Of a DNA stretch of 64,000 nt, positions 8,947 through 17,293 are shown piece after piece. The notes beneath the pieces were generated by a model. The model made no database searches. It was not told where the DNA came from and was given only the letters and a program-made list of their open reading frames with translations. A program made the position numbers and the translations under genes. Origin of the DNA: Gammaproteobacteria bacterium (GTDB lineage Bacteria > Pseudomonadota > Gammaproteobacteria > Methylococcales > Methylomonadaceae); NCBI GenBank assembly GCA_018830325.1, contig JAHJSQ010000090.1, positions 1-64,000 on the forward strand, read 5' to 3'. Each line of letters starts with the position of its first letter. Positions within the stretch are counted from its first letter, which is position 1.

Positions 8947-9648
8947 ATGAATGCCAATCACCCTGTATCGAGTCAAACCAATCCTTCCGAAGAAAGCAAA
9001 AAGATGCTGATCGCGATGGTGAGTATAGGCATTTTTTGCGCCTTGCTGATCGTCCTGGTCTATGAAGGCACCAAGGAAAGAATCGATCGTTTACGAACCG
9101 AAGCGCTGGAAAAAGCGGTTTTCAAAGTCCTGCCGGGCATCAGCAATACACGGATGTTTTTATTGGGAGCGGACGGGAATTTCAAGCCTGTCGAAGCTCC
9201 GGATGGAAAAAGTCAGGTAGTCTATGCAGGTTACGACGACGCTGGTGAATTCATCGGCGTAGCCATCGAGGCCCGCGGCCAAGGCTATGCCGACGTCATT
9301 CGGATTTTGTACGGCTACGATCCCCATTCGCAAACCATCGTCGGTTTTTATGTGCTTGAGAGCAAGGAAACGCCGGGATTGGGAGATAAGATCGAAAAGG
9401 ATGAAAACTTTCTGGCTAACTTCAAAGCGCTTTCGGCCAAACTCGATCCTGAATCGACTCGGATTCAAAATAAGGTGATACCGGTCAAGCAAGGGGGTAA
9501 ATCCAATCCATGGGAAGTGGAAGGTATCACCGGCGCAACCATTTCTTCGAGAGCCATCGGCAATATCATCGGTGAAAGTTCGTCAGTCATGGCACCATTG
9601 ATATACAATCAAATCGAAACGTTTAACGTCAATCCGGATTCAAAATGA
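8947..9648 (+). CDS. rnfG: Rnf complex subunit RnfG
   Basis: Membrane-anchored, periplasm-facing flavoprotein of Rnf, homologous to NqrC. One transmembrane helix lies near residues 20-42. The FMN-binding domain ends in the hallmark EGITGATISSRA, with T198 as the predicted FMN-ester residue. GFYVLESKETPGLGDKI is also typical of the family. The 233-residue length is normal. Its stop overlaps the rnfE start as ATGA. Confidence 0.94.
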   Translation: MNANHPVSSQTNPSEESKKMLIAMVSIGIFCALLIVLVYEGTKERIDRLRTEALEKAVFKVLPGISNTRMFLLGADGNFKPVEAPDGKSQVVYAGYDDAGEFIGVAIEARGQGYADVIRILYGYDPHSQTIVGFYVLESKETPGLGDKIEKDENFLANFKALSAKLDPESTRIQNKVIPVKQGGKSNPWEVEGITGATISSRAIGNIIGESSSVMAPLIYNQIETFNVNPDSK

Positions 9649-10286
9649 GTACTCGGATAACCAATAATACCGACAAAAAGGCCGAGCCAAGCTCCACCGA
9701 CGAGTTCATCAAGGGGCTTTGGCGTGAAAACCCTGTATTCGTGCAGGTGCTCGGCATGTGTCCGGTTTTGGCGGTGTCCAATACCGCCCAAAATGCGCTG
9801 GCGATGGGTTTGGCGACGGCTTTCGTACTGTTGATGTCCAATATACTGGTCGCTTCTTTAAGAAACTTTATTCCCAAGCAAGTCAGGATTGCCTCTTTTA
9901 TTCTCATTATCGCCACGTTTGTCACGATCGTCGATTATGCCATTCAGGCCATCAGCGTCGATTTGCATAAAAACCTCGGGGCTTTTATTTCTCTGATTGT
10001 GGTCAATTGCCTCATTCTGAGCCGCGCAGAGGCCTTTGCTTCGAAAAATACCATAGGCAAATCGATCATGGACGCCTTGGGTATGGGAGTCGGCTTCGTA
10101 TTAGCGCTTTTTTGTCTGGGTGCGGTCAGAGAATTACTTGGTAATGGAAGCTTGTTCGATGTCGCGATATTTCCGGAATCGTTTCAAGAGTGGATCATTA
10201 TGATCCTGCCGGCAGGCGGCTTTTTTACGTTGGCGTTATGGCTGATTGTGTTTAATTATTTCAAAGTTAAAAAAGCGAAAGGATGA
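9645..10286 (+). CDS. rnfE: Rnf complex membrane subunit RnfE
   Basis: Integral membrane subunit, paralogous to RnfA and homologous to NqrD. Six hydrophobic helices are visible. The conserved cysteines in VLGMCPVLA and IVVNCLIL are, in the family, ligands of the metal centre shared by RnfA and RnfE inside the membrane. The segment RENPVFVQVLGMCP is diagnostic. It overlaps rnfG and rnfA by 4 bp on each side. Confidence 0.94.
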   Translation: MSTRITNNTDKKAEPSSTDEFIKGLWRENPVFVQVLGMCPVLAVSNTAQNALAMGLATAFVLLMSNILVASLRNFIPKQVRIASFILIIATFVTIVDYAIQAISVDLHKNLGAFISLIVVNCLILSRAEAFASKNTIGKSIMDALGMGVGFVLALFCLGAVRELLGNGSLFDVAIFPESFQEWIIMILPAGGFFTLALWLIVFNYFKVKKAKG

Positions 10287-10864
10287 ATACCGAATCCTAT
10301 TGGAGCATATTTATCAATGCCAGCCTGGTCAACAACTTCGTTTTGGCCTACTTCCTCGGCATTTGCCCCTTTCTCGGCGTTTCGGGAAAAATGGAAACCG
10401 CCACTAAAATGGGAGGCGCGGTTACCTTCGTCATGCTCATCAGTTCAATTTGCGCCTATGGTATCCATGCATTATTGGTGGCTATCGATGCGCCCTTTCT
10501 ACAATTGATTAGCTATATCGTCGTGATCGCCTCCACCGTGCAATTGGTGGAAATGTTCATCAAGAAGATGAGTCCTACTTTATTTAGAGCCTTGGGGATT
10601 TTTCTTCCGCTGATTACGACCAATTGCGCCATTTTAGGTTTGGCGCTCTTTCAAACAAACAAAGCCTACAGCCTCAGCCAGAGTCTCGTTTATGCCTTGG
10701 GCGCCGGGATTGGATTTACCTTGGCGTTGATATTGATGGCAGGAATCAGAGAACAATTGGAATTTGCGGAAGTCCCCGATGTAGTCAAAGGAACCGCGTT
10801 GACCTTATTGGTCGCAGGGATCTTGTCATTGACGTTTATGGGATTTTCGGGCTTAGGCTCATAA
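10283..10864 (+). CDS. rnfA: Rnf complex membrane subunit RnfA
   Basis: Integral membrane subunit of 193 residues, homologous to NqrE. The motifs NNFVLAYFLGICPFLG and TTNCAILG hold the cysteines that pair with those of RnfE in the intramembrane metal centre. Six transmembrane segments are apparent. It follows rnfE with an ATGA overlap and is followed after 16 bp by a small membrane protein gene. Confidence 0.95.
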   Translation: MNTESYWSIFINASLVNNFVLAYFLGICPFLGVSGKMETATKMGGAVTFVMLISSICAYGIHALLVAIDAPFLQLISYIVVIASTVQLVEMFIKKMSPTLFRALGIFLPLITTNCAILGLALFQTNKAYSLSQSLVYALGAGIGFTLALILMAGIREQLEFAEVPDVVKGTALTLLVAGILSLTFMGFSGLGS

Positions 10865-10880
10865 AACACGGGGGCCATTA

Positions 10881-11078
10881 ATGACATTTATAATTGGAAT
10901 CAGTGCCGTAGTATCGATGCTGCTGGTTTGGGTTTGGGTGCAGTCCCGATGGCGGGAAACATTTTCCGAGAACATTTCAGACTCGGACGTTTTAGCCGAA
11001 AGGCTAAGCTGCGGCAATTGCGGATGCACCCGGGTTTGCTCAAAAAGCAAACGAATTGATCACGAATCTTCAAAATGA
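10881..11078 (+). CDS. Small membrane protein with Cys motif, NqrM-like
   Basis: A 65-residue protein with one N-terminal transmembrane helix (about residues 3-21), a basic segment and a compact cysteine cluster, CGNCGCTRVC. NqrM (DUF539), needed to mature the iron centre of Na+-NQR, has the same plan: a single helix, then a Cys-rich tail. RnfA/RnfE carry the equivalent metal centre and are encoded just upstream, so a role in metal insertion into Rnf is plausible. Residue-level similarity to NqrM is only partial by eye. The gene lies inside the operon, 12 bp before the reductase gene. Confidence 0.7.
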   Translation: MTFIIGISAVVSMLLVWVWVQSRWRETFSENISDSDVLAERLSCGNCGCTRVCSKSKRIDHESSK

Positions 11079-11090
11079 GGCAATAAAGCC

Positions 11091-11948
11091 ATGTCCTATT
11101 TATCAGAACTCGATACAAGTAAGCAATACAAAGCCAAGGTCAAAAAAACCGAAAGGCTGACCCCCGCTAATGTGGAAGAAATTCGAGAAATATTACTGGA
11201 GGTCGACAATCCCGAATTTGATTGTCAGGTAGATCAAAGCTTCGGCGTTCTGCTCGAACACAAGAGCGACTTCGGCAATTCCTATCATCATCGGCTTTAC
11301 AGCGTGGCCGACATTCCGGAAAAAAGCAACGGCAAATTGCTGATAACGATGCTGGTCAAAAGATGTTCTTATGTGGACGAGTTCAGCGGCGAGCAATATC
11401 AGGGAGTGAGCTCCAACTTCCTGTGCGACCGTCGTGAGGGCGATGAAATCACGATTACCGGTCCTTTCGAATTGCCCTTTAAAGTGCCCGATGACAAACA
11501 TGCCAACATTATCATGATTGGAATGGGTACCGGAATCGCTCCATTCAAGGCATTTATCAAGCACATTTACAGCCAGGAAAAAGAGTGGCACGGAAAAATC
11601 CGCTTATTTTATGGCGCGAAAAGCGGACTCGAACTCCTCTATCTCAACGACAAGGATGGAGACCTAACCCAGTATTACGACAAAGCGACATTCGAAGCCT
11701 TTCATGCGCTCAGTCCAAGGCCGCATTGGGAAGACCCGATATTACTGGATCACGCGATAGAGCAAAGGGCCGAAGAAATTCTCGAAATGCTCGGTTCGGC
11801 CAACACTTATATCTTTATCGCCGGCTATGAAAAGGTAAAAGAAAATCTCGACAAAGCCTTTATCAATATCATGGGTTCCAAAGAAAAATGGGAAAACCGG
11901 AAAGCCGAACTGATTGCCGGCAAAAAATGGGCCGAGGTGATTTATTGA
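11091..11948 (+). CDS. Plant-type ferredoxin-NADP+ reductase
   Basis: FAD enzyme moving electrons between ferredoxin (or flavodoxin) and NADP(H). The FAD motif RLYSVAD, the FAD/CSSN region (GVSSNFLCD), the NADP-binding loop IGMGTGIAPFKAF and the C-terminal aromatic ending WAEVIY are those of the plant/cyanobacterial FNR family. The terminal tyrosine is the expected flavin-stacking residue. At 285 residues it is a stand-alone reductase. A GAGG Shine-Dalgarno precedes the ATG. Its place between rnfA and rnfB ties it to the same ferredoxin pool as the oxidoreductase and Rnf. Confidence 0.85.
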   Translation: MSYLSELDTSKQYKAKVKKTERLTPANVEEIREILLEVDNPEFDCQVDQSFGVLLEHKSDFGNSYHHRLYSVADIPEKSNGKLLITMLVKRCSYVDEFSGEQYQGVSSNFLCDRREGDEITITGPFELPFKVPDDKHANIIMIGMGTGIAPFKAFIKHIYSQEKEWHGKIRLFYGAKSGLELLYLNDKDGDLTQYYDKATFEAFHALSPRPHWEDPILLDHAIEQRAEEILEMLGSANTYIFIAGYEKVKENLDKAFINIMGSKEKWENRKAELIAGKKWAEVIY

Positions 11949-11970
11949 TCTCCGAACCGGATAGATAGAG

Positions 11971-12834
11971 ATGACCATTCTGATTGCTTTGCTAGCACTG
12001 GGTGGATTGACGCTGGTATTGGCGCTGATGCTGATCATTGCCAACAAAAAGCTGTATGTCTACGAAGACCCAAGAATCGATGTGGTGGAGGGCATGCTGC
12101 CTCATGCCAACTGCGGTGCTTGCGGATACCCCGGCTGCAGGCCATTTGCGGAAGCCTTGGTCAAAGGCGAAATGCCGCCGGCCAAATGCAGCGTAAGCAG
12201 CGAAGAAGGACAAAAAGAGATAGCACAATTTTTGGGCGTGGATGCCGGCTCGGAAGAGAAAAAGGTTGCGCGCTTAGCTTGTGCCGGAGGTAACAATGTC
12301 GCGATCAATCGCGCTAGATATGAAGGAATATCAAGTTGCAGAGCGGAGGCCTTGGTTTCAGGGGGAGGCAAAGGGTGTTCTTGGGGCTGTTTAAGCCACG
12401 GAGATTGTGAAAAAGTCTGCGATTTCGATGCCATCACAATGAATGCCTTCGGTTTGCCGGTCGTCGATGAAGCAAAATGTACCGCCTGCGGAGACTGCGT
12501 CGAAGTTTGTCCGAAGGATCTTTTTTCGATACACCCCGTCAGTCATAGACTATGGGTAGCCTGTAAAAGCCTGGAAGCAGGCGATGGGATTTTAGAAGAA
12601 TGCGAAGTCGGCTGCACGGCCTGCGGCAAATGCGCGATGGATGCCCCCAGCCTAATCACGATGACCAACAATTTACCCGTTGTCGATTATTCCAAAAAGC
12701 ACCAAACCCAAGCCCCCATCCAACGATGTCCCACGGGCGCCATCGTTTGGCTGGAGGAAAATGGAGAAGTCGTCAAAGGAGCTGAAGCCAAAAAAATCAT
12801 CCGCAAAGGGAAATTGAAAATGGGGGAAAGCTGA
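11971..12834 (+). CDS. rnfB: Rnf complex ferredoxin-type subunit RnfB
   Basis: Electron entry subunit of Rnf. An N-terminal transmembrane helix (residues 2-23) is followed by the Fe-S domain with NCGACGYPGC (C48 on) and more cysteines at CSVSS and LACAGG. Ferredoxin motifs follow: CSWGCLSHGDCEKVC, CTACGDCVEVCP and CTACGKCAMDAP plus RCPTGAI. The third has D in place of the usual fourth cysteine (CAMDAP), with a later RCP likely completing it. In most rnf operons rnfB follows rnfA directly. Here it is last, 22 bp after the FNR gene. Confidence 0.92.
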   Translation: MTILIALLALGGLTLVLALMLIIANKKLYVYEDPRIDVVEGMLPHANCGACGYPGCRPFAEALVKGEMPPAKCSVSSEEGQKEIAQFLGVDAGSEEKKVARLACAGGNNVAINRARYEGISSCRAEALVSGGGKGCSWGCLSHGDCEKVCDFDAITMNAFGLPVVDEAKCTACGDCVEVCPKDLFSIHPVSHRLWVACKSLEAGDGILEECEVGCTACGKCAMDAPSLITMTNNLPVVDYSKKHQTQAPIQRCPTGAIVWLEENGEVVKGAEAKKIIRKGKLKMGES

Positions 12835-13096
12835 ATTTTTTTGAGTTTGAAATAGTTTCGAGGCGCCCCCGTTTGATAATGTTTTTTTATCTTGCGTGAA
12901 AAGGCGAAAGGAGCCGGCCGAATCGCTTGTTCAATCCGCCTTGATCGTCGAGAAGCTAGAGATTCCTGAACTGGTTACCCAAGTAGGAGCTCTCATCGTT
13001 ATACACAAATATCGATAACCTTGCTAAACAGAGGTCATCGTATACCTGGGAACGGTGTTGTTTGATAAATCTGCGGATATTGAACATCAGTGGCTT
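12835..13096. other. Intergenic after rnfB, no gene seen
   Basis: A T-run follows the rnfB stop but no convincing hairpin precedes it. The stretch 12835-13826 contains no supported gene; two palindromic repeat elements (13097-13195 and 13332-13413) occupy its middle. Confidence 0.55.
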
Positions 13097-13195
13097 CGAA
13101 ATCGCGATCTAGGGATCGCTCCCACAGAGCATCCGCCCCCCTTGTGGGAGCGACGCCTTCGTCGTCCCTCACCTAACGCTAGGTGAGGGAAAGCC
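13097..13195. repeat. REP-like palindromic repeat, family B
   Basis: Begins CGAAATCGCGATCTAGGGAT, then CGCTCCCACAG, an inverted GTGGGAGCGACGCCTTCGTCG, and ends in the hairpin CCTCACCTAACGCTAGGTGAGG-like palindrome. The same element recurs at 37374-37442 (shortened) and 61511-61610, with a half copy at 30362-30384. Confidence 0.85.
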
Positions 13196-13331
13196 GGGTT
13201 CGTTAAGCAACACGAGGTCTTATTCGCCAAGGTGGCAAGACGGTATCTACGACTCATGTATAACGGCGAGAGTAGGAGCTTGGGTAACCGCATTAGTTAC
13301 GCGATGCGCACCAAACTGTTTTTTAAAGCAC

Positions 13332-13413
13332 GTAGCCCGTATGCAGCATAGCGGAATACGGGAATGGCGTGGCTCCGAACTTCCCGGATTGCGCTGCGCT
13401 CCATCCGGGCTAC
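13332..13413. repeat. Palindromic repeat, family C
   Basis: Starts GTAGCCCGTATGCAGCATAG and ends CTCCATCCGGGCTAC, so the ends are inverted. A near copy is at 61373-61450, and a half copy ending CCATCCGGGCTAC is at 54310-54344. Confidence 0.8.
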
Positions 13414-13826
13414 ACTCCTTAGACTCGTCGAAAACGGTAGATAATGATTTAGCAACGGGGAGCTACGCTTAGCTTGATGCTTATGGTTACCCCCCAGCCC
13501 AGCAATCTGTTGTCCAGAAAAGCTTTTTCCCCTCATTATCGCTCCAATTATTTCGAGGTTATGTTGTCTGCGGCCTCCCTACGAAGTTTTCTTTATTAAT
13601 ACATAATGCCTTAACTTACTTCTGAGCCGATTCTTATAACAAAGGTAGTAAATTATTAATTATTAATGCTTTTTCTGACTTGACAGCCAGGAAAAACTTA
13701 GCGACTATCCAAACGCTGACCCAGGGATACGGCTTCGTCATTGTTGTCAATAAAGAATTAATCCTTGGGCTAGACAAAAAATCATTGCATAAAATAACAA
13801 TAATCAATTAATGAGGGGAGATTTGA

Positions 13827-14528
13827 ATGGACATTTTTACAACACAACCCGGTCTGGAAATGCTGTTTCGATGGGGACATTTTTTGGCCGGAATAACCTG
13901 GATTGGGTTGCTTTACTATTTCAATTTCGTGCAAGGGGAATATTTTAAAGAGGCGGAAGCTTCGGCTAAGTCGGATGCCGTTCAAAAGTTGGTGCCGCGC
14001 GCATTATGGTGGTTTCGCTGGGGAGCCATGCTGACTTTTCTAACAGGACTCGGCATTATGGGAATCCGCGGCAGCGGGTGGTCGGTCGATATCTATATCG
14101 GTGCTATGCTCGGTACATTGATGTTCTTAAACGTTTGGTTAATCATTTGGCCGAATCAAAAAATAGTGATCGCATCCACCGAAAAAACCGCGAAAGGCGA
14201 AGCGGCCATACCTGAAGCAGCTGATGCAGCAGCGCAAGCAGGGCTGGCTTCTAGAACGAATGTATTGTTTTCAGTCCCGATGTTATTTTTCATGGGCGCC
14301 TCCGCTCATTATCCTCATTATGATTCCGGAACGCTCGGTATCCTTTTGATTTTCGCGGCGATTCTCGGTCTCCAATACAATGCGTCACGCAAGGCGCTTT
14401 CCCGATTCGGTTTTGCGCAGAAATTGCCGCCTGCCGGATACATGGGGCCGTTGGCAAGTGTAAAAGGCGTAATCCATTGCGGTTTAGGTTTGGCTTTGGT
14501 TTTTGTACTTATTTTAGAGTTAATCTAA
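13827..14528 (+). CDS. PuuD-like (urate oxidase N-terminal domain) membrane protein
   Basis: A 233-residue integral membrane protein with about six hydrophobic segments. The N-terminal RWGHFLAGITWIGLLYYFNF, the AHYPHYDSG loop and a His-containing last helix (VIHCGLGL) resemble the membrane domain found at the N-terminus of PuuD-type urate hydroxylases. The cytochrome c part of full PuuD is absent, and no purine genes are near, so a urate function is not supported. The histidines in helices could bind heme (inference). A strong GAGGGGAG site precedes the ATG, and a hairpin follows the stop, so it is likely monocistronic. Confidence 0.6.
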   Translation: MDIFTTQPGLEMLFRWGHFLAGITWIGLLYYFNFVQGEYFKEAEASAKSDAVQKLVPRALWWFRWGAMLTFLTGLGIMGIRGSGWSVDIYIGAMLGTLMFLNVWLIIWPNQKIVIASTEKTAKGEAAIPEAADAAAQAGLASRTNVLFSVPMLFFMGASAHYPHYDSGTLGILLIFAAILGLQYNASRKALSRFGFAQKLPPAGYMGPLASVKGVIHCGLGLALVFVLILELI

Positions 14529-14540
14529 TTACTTCGCGCG

Positions 14541-14576
14541 GGGCGGGTTATTCAACCCGCTCCGAACGTTTTGATT
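14541..14576 (+). terminator. Rho-independent-like terminator after PuuD-like gene
   Basis: Perfect stem GCGGGTT-ATTC-AACCCGC at 14543-14560, followed by a moderately T-rich tract (GTTTTGATTTG). It lies 15 bp after the stop of the membrane protein gene. Confidence 0.6.
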
Positions 14577-14934
14577 TGCTTTAGCCACAATCGAAACGTT
14601 TAGGACGGTGTTACAAATTCCGTGCTGTAGGTTATAAGACCCATATGCATCAAGCTAAAAACGTCCAACCCTCATCTCGATCTTTACCAAACTCCATCCA
14701 GCTTCCAGAGACCGGCACAACATCAATCAACCTCGATTCGCTCATTCAATTTTTCCTTTATCGCCGGAAAGCTAGAGCTTCCTCTACAGATTACCCAGTC
14801 TGAAGCTTGAGTAACACCATTAGACGCGCGATGCGCACCAAACTACTGTTAAAGCACGTAGAGGAATACGGGAATGGAGGCGGAAAGTACACGATATGAC
14901 CTAATTTCGATCCCCCCTGCCCCTGTTTATTCTA

Positions 14935-15318
14935 ATCCGCATGCCGGGACCGTAGAGCAGGCTTGCGGATTAGATGATTCGTGCCGCCCAACCGCGACAA
15001 GATCGCTTGAATCTCATCGCGATTCAGTACCACAGGCAAACGCTTCGGCGCCTTGACTTGCTCTACGTTATCCAGCCAGGGCAACTCCATGGCAAGCACC
15101 TCACGGTGCAAAAACAACAGAACGACTTTCGCCTGATTTTGAGTAGAAGCCGCCACTTTGCCGTTGACCGCCAAATGCGTCAAAAACTGCTCCACCTCGC
15201 TAACACCCAAGTCACGCGGATGACGCTTGCCAAAATTCAAACTATAGCGTTTAATCCACTCCGCATAGGCCTGTTCGGTAAGAGCTTCAAGCGAATCTTA
15301 GCCTGTTGTAAAAACCAG
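14935..15318 (-). pseudogene. Integron integrase, N-terminal half, decayed
   Basis: On the minus strand, frameshifted segments read KIRLK, TEQAYAEWIKRYSLNF, then GKRHPRDLGVSEVEQFLTHL, STQNQAK, LPWLDNVEQVKAPKRLPVVL, QAILSRLGGTNHL and LLYGPGMRI. These are the N-terminal SAM-like domain and the start of the catalytic domain of integron integrases. Similarity stops right after the GMRI box, which normally precedes the first catalytic Arg region. The missing C-terminal half corresponds to the fragment at 430-840 on the opposite strand. There is one frameshift near 15240 and another near the break. Confidence 0.78.
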
Positions 15319-15327
15319 CCCAAATCC
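15307..15327 (+). repeat. 21-bp direct repeat, left copy
   Basis: The 21 bases from TGTAAAAACC to CCAAATCC recur identically and in the same orientation at 19528-19548. The left copy lies at the upstream end of the integrase remnant. The pair brackets 4.2 kb of accessory genes. Confidence 0.8.
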
Positions 15328-15602
15328 GCAGTTATTTGCCGAATATTAAAATCCCCCCACGTTATCCCCAGCCTCAAATAGCCTGCTGAAAAAATCGTGA
15401 TGGAGGGTTTTTTCCGAACGCAATTCATCAATAATCAAGCAAAGCATCACGGTCAGCGGTATAAAGAGCGGTGTCGTTGAGAGAAGGTATGACGCCACCA
15501 AGATTTGACGGTCAACGCTGACGCCATACCCCCAAAACCGTGCCGAAGCACGATCCACAGTGTGACATATCTGGGGAATAAATCCAGCCCTCATCGACCT
15601 TT

Positions 15603-16226
15603 TTGTCGATGTGCCGATCCGCCCGCCTTTATCATTGTCACCGTTGTCATACACAGGTCATCATCTGCTCGAGTTGTGATCGTGGTCAGCGCTATTGCAC
15701 CCGCGGATGCGCCGCGTCCGCCCGTTTAGACTCCCGCAGGCGCGCCGGGAAAAAATATCAGTCCACCCGCTCAGAACGCTTCCATAATGCCAGCCGTCAA
15801 CAACGATTTCGAGAACGACAGAAACAAAAAGTAACGTATCAGGGTTCAAACGATCCAACGTTGTCGGCATTAATCGGTGACCGGGACAGCAATAAGATTC
15901 AGACACATTGCTGGATTATTGAAACCTCGATTGAACATGACCATGAATATTTCGAAGGCTTTCTGAAGGTTTCTCTCCAAAAAATAATCATTGCACTTCG
16001 TAATGAGCGTCATTTGTTACGTGATATGAATCAAGCGATTTCCGATGAAACACAAAGGCGCAAAGGAGGTGATATTGATGCTGGCGATTTCAAGCAAATT
16101 TGTGAGGAAGCCATGTTTGAAATTTCTGAACAAAGTCCAGCGGATAATCTGTATCCAAACGGCTTCTCAGCTGACCAATTCGCTAGCGTAATTGAATCAG
16201 GGATGATTTGGGATGTTCTTCATTAG
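15603..16226 (+). CDS. Cys-rich N-terminus protein of unknown function
   Basis: A 207-residue protein I cannot name. The first 80 residues are rich in Cys, His and Arg: CHRCHTQVIICSSCDRGQ, then YCTRGCAASAR and a long basic stretch. This looks like a zinc-binding module and resembles short proteins often found beside transposases. The last 120 residues are different in character (helical, acidic, ending MIWDVLH) and may be a separate domain or a fused remnant. It lies between the integrase remnant and a toxin-antitoxin pair, in the accessory region. A stem-loop follows 53 bp after the stop. Confidence 0.5.
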   Translation: MSMCRSARLYHCHRCHTQVIICSSCDRGQRYCTRGCAASARLDSRRRAGKKYQSTRSERFHNASRQQRFRERQKQKVTYQGSNDPTLSALIGDRDSNKIQTHCWIIETSIEHDHEYFEGFLKVSLQKIIIALRNERHLLRDMNQAISDETQRRKGGDIDAGDFKQICEEAMFEISEQSPADNLYPNGFSADQFASVIESGMIWDVLH

Positions 16227-16278
16227 AAGTAATTTCCTTCGACAGACACTTTTAACAATCATCGGTGTTGGCCGAATT

Positions 16279-16297
16279 GGGAAAGGGAGGCTTTCCC
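16279..16297 (+). terminator. Stem-loop, possible terminator
   Basis: GGGAAAG-GGAGG-CTTTCCC, a 7-bp perfect stem after the Cys-rich gene, followed by TATAAATCTTATT rather than a clean T-run. It could end transcription before the toxin-antitoxin promoter. Confidence 0.35.
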
Positions 16298-16370
16298 TAT
16301 AAATCTTATTGAAAGCTAAGAACTATATGACGATTCGAATGATGATTGACAAACTGCTACAACTTATATA

Positions 16371-16389
16371 TGGTGACATTTTGTCACCA
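16371..16389. promoter_or_regulatory. Operator palindrome of the DUF1778/GNAT operon
   Basis: TGGTGACA-TTT-TGTCACCA is an 8+8 perfect inverted repeat ending 17 bp before the antitoxin ATG. Ribbon-helix-helix antitoxins of this type bind such palindromes over their own promoter. The position fits autoregulation. Confidence 0.7.
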
Positions 16390-16405
16390 ATAGAGAAATA
16401 TTCTC

Positions 16406-16678
16406 ATGGCCATCGCAAACAATGAACGCATTACTGCCAGAGTCAGCGAACAAATCAAAGATACGCTGATTGCTGCTGCCGACTTAACTGGTGCGACCCT
16501 CAATCAGTTCTTGGTACAGGCGGCGCTTGAGAAAGCGGAACGGGTCATTGAAAAAGATAAATTGATTCATCTTAGTCAACAAGATGCTGAATTTTTCTTT
16601 GATGTGTTAGACAATCCGCCTGAACCGAATAACAAACTAATCAATGCGGTCAAAAATTATAAGGCCCGCATTAAGTGA
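16406..16678 (+). CDS. DUF1778 antitoxin (TacA type)
   Basis: A 90-residue antitoxin. The N-terminal ribbon-helix-helix domain (ERITARVSEQIKDTLIAAAD, then LTGATLNQFLVQAALEKAE) should bind the operator palindrome. The C-terminal tail (FFFDVLDNPPEPNNKL) matches the DUF1778 toxin-neutralising segment. Its stop codon overlaps the toxin start (GTGA), so toxin and antitoxin are translationally coupled. Confidence 0.9.
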   Translation: MAIANNERITARVSEQIKDTLIAAADLTGATLNQFLVQAALEKAERVIEKDKLIHLSQQDAEFFFDVLDNPPEPNNKLINAVKNYKARIK

Positions 16679-17184
16679 GTTCGATTTTAACGATCGAGAC
16701 ACTGAGTAAGACACATCATCGCAATGCGTTTGATTGCGGCGACGAATTGCTCAACCACTTTTTACAAAAGATTGCTCGGCAACATAACGATAAGGGGTTG
16801 TCGAAAACGTTTGTTTTGGTTGATCGACAACAGCCCGAAGAAATTATCGCTTTTATGACCCTCGTGGTTTGTGAGGTACTGGCCGACCAGATACCGCATC
16901 AATGGGCAAAAAAATACCCGGATAAGATACCGGCCGCCAAGCTTGCAAGATTAGCCGTTGCCAAAGATCAGCAAAGAAAAGGATATGGCCAGTTACTGCT
17001 GATCGATGCGTTACAGAAAACGCTCGATGCCTCGCAGGTTATGGGGATAGCAGGGCTTTTTGTCGACGCAAAACATAAACAAGCACAGGCCTATTACCAG
17101 CAATTTGGTTTTTTGGCTTTACCGGAACAACTCGATAATTTGTTTATGCCGATATCGACCATCATAAAAAGTTTGAGTCGATAA
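16675..17184 (+). CDS. GNAT-family acetyltransferase toxin (TacT type)
   Basis: A 169-residue GCN5-like N-acetyltransferase. In the TacT/AtaT family such toxins acetylate the amino group of aminoacyl-tRNA and stop translation. The N-terminal FDCGDELLNHFL, the acetyl-CoA loop RLAVAKDQQRKGYGQLLL and the late tyrosine in QAYYQQFGF are typical of the toxin clade. GTG start overlapping the DUF1778 stop. A clear hairpin terminator follows. The pair appears intact, unlike its neighbours. Confidence 0.9.
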   Translation: MSSILTIETLSKTHHRNAFDCGDELLNHFLQKIARQHNDKGLSKTFVLVDRQQPEEIIAFMTLVVCEVLADQIPHQWAKKYPDKIPAAKLARLAVAKDQQRKGYGQLLLIDALQKTLDASQVMGIAGLFVDAKHKQAQAYYQQFGFLALPEQLDNLFMPISTIIKSLSR

Positions 17185-17196
17185 TATATCGTGCTT

Positions 17197-17224
17197 TCCT
17201 GCTTCTTTGAGCAGGATTATTTTA
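17197..17224 (+). terminator. Terminator of the toxin-antitoxin operon
   Basis: TCCTGC-TTCTTTG-AGCAGGA type hairpin (17197-17216) followed by TTATTTT, 13 bp after the toxin stop. Confidence 0.6.
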
Positions 17225-17293
17225 CGTCGTTTTGCATCAATGCATAAGTGTTGTCTTTGAATTGCAATGATTCAAAGATTCTGTGTTCTGTTG

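Noticed and set aside
12835..13096. Rho-independent terminator after rnfB
   Set aside because: A T-run is present but no stable GC-rich stem precedes it.
13827..14528. Functional urate hydroxylase PuuD
   Set aside because: The protein is only 233 residues, lacks the cytochrome c domain, and no purine degradation gene is near.
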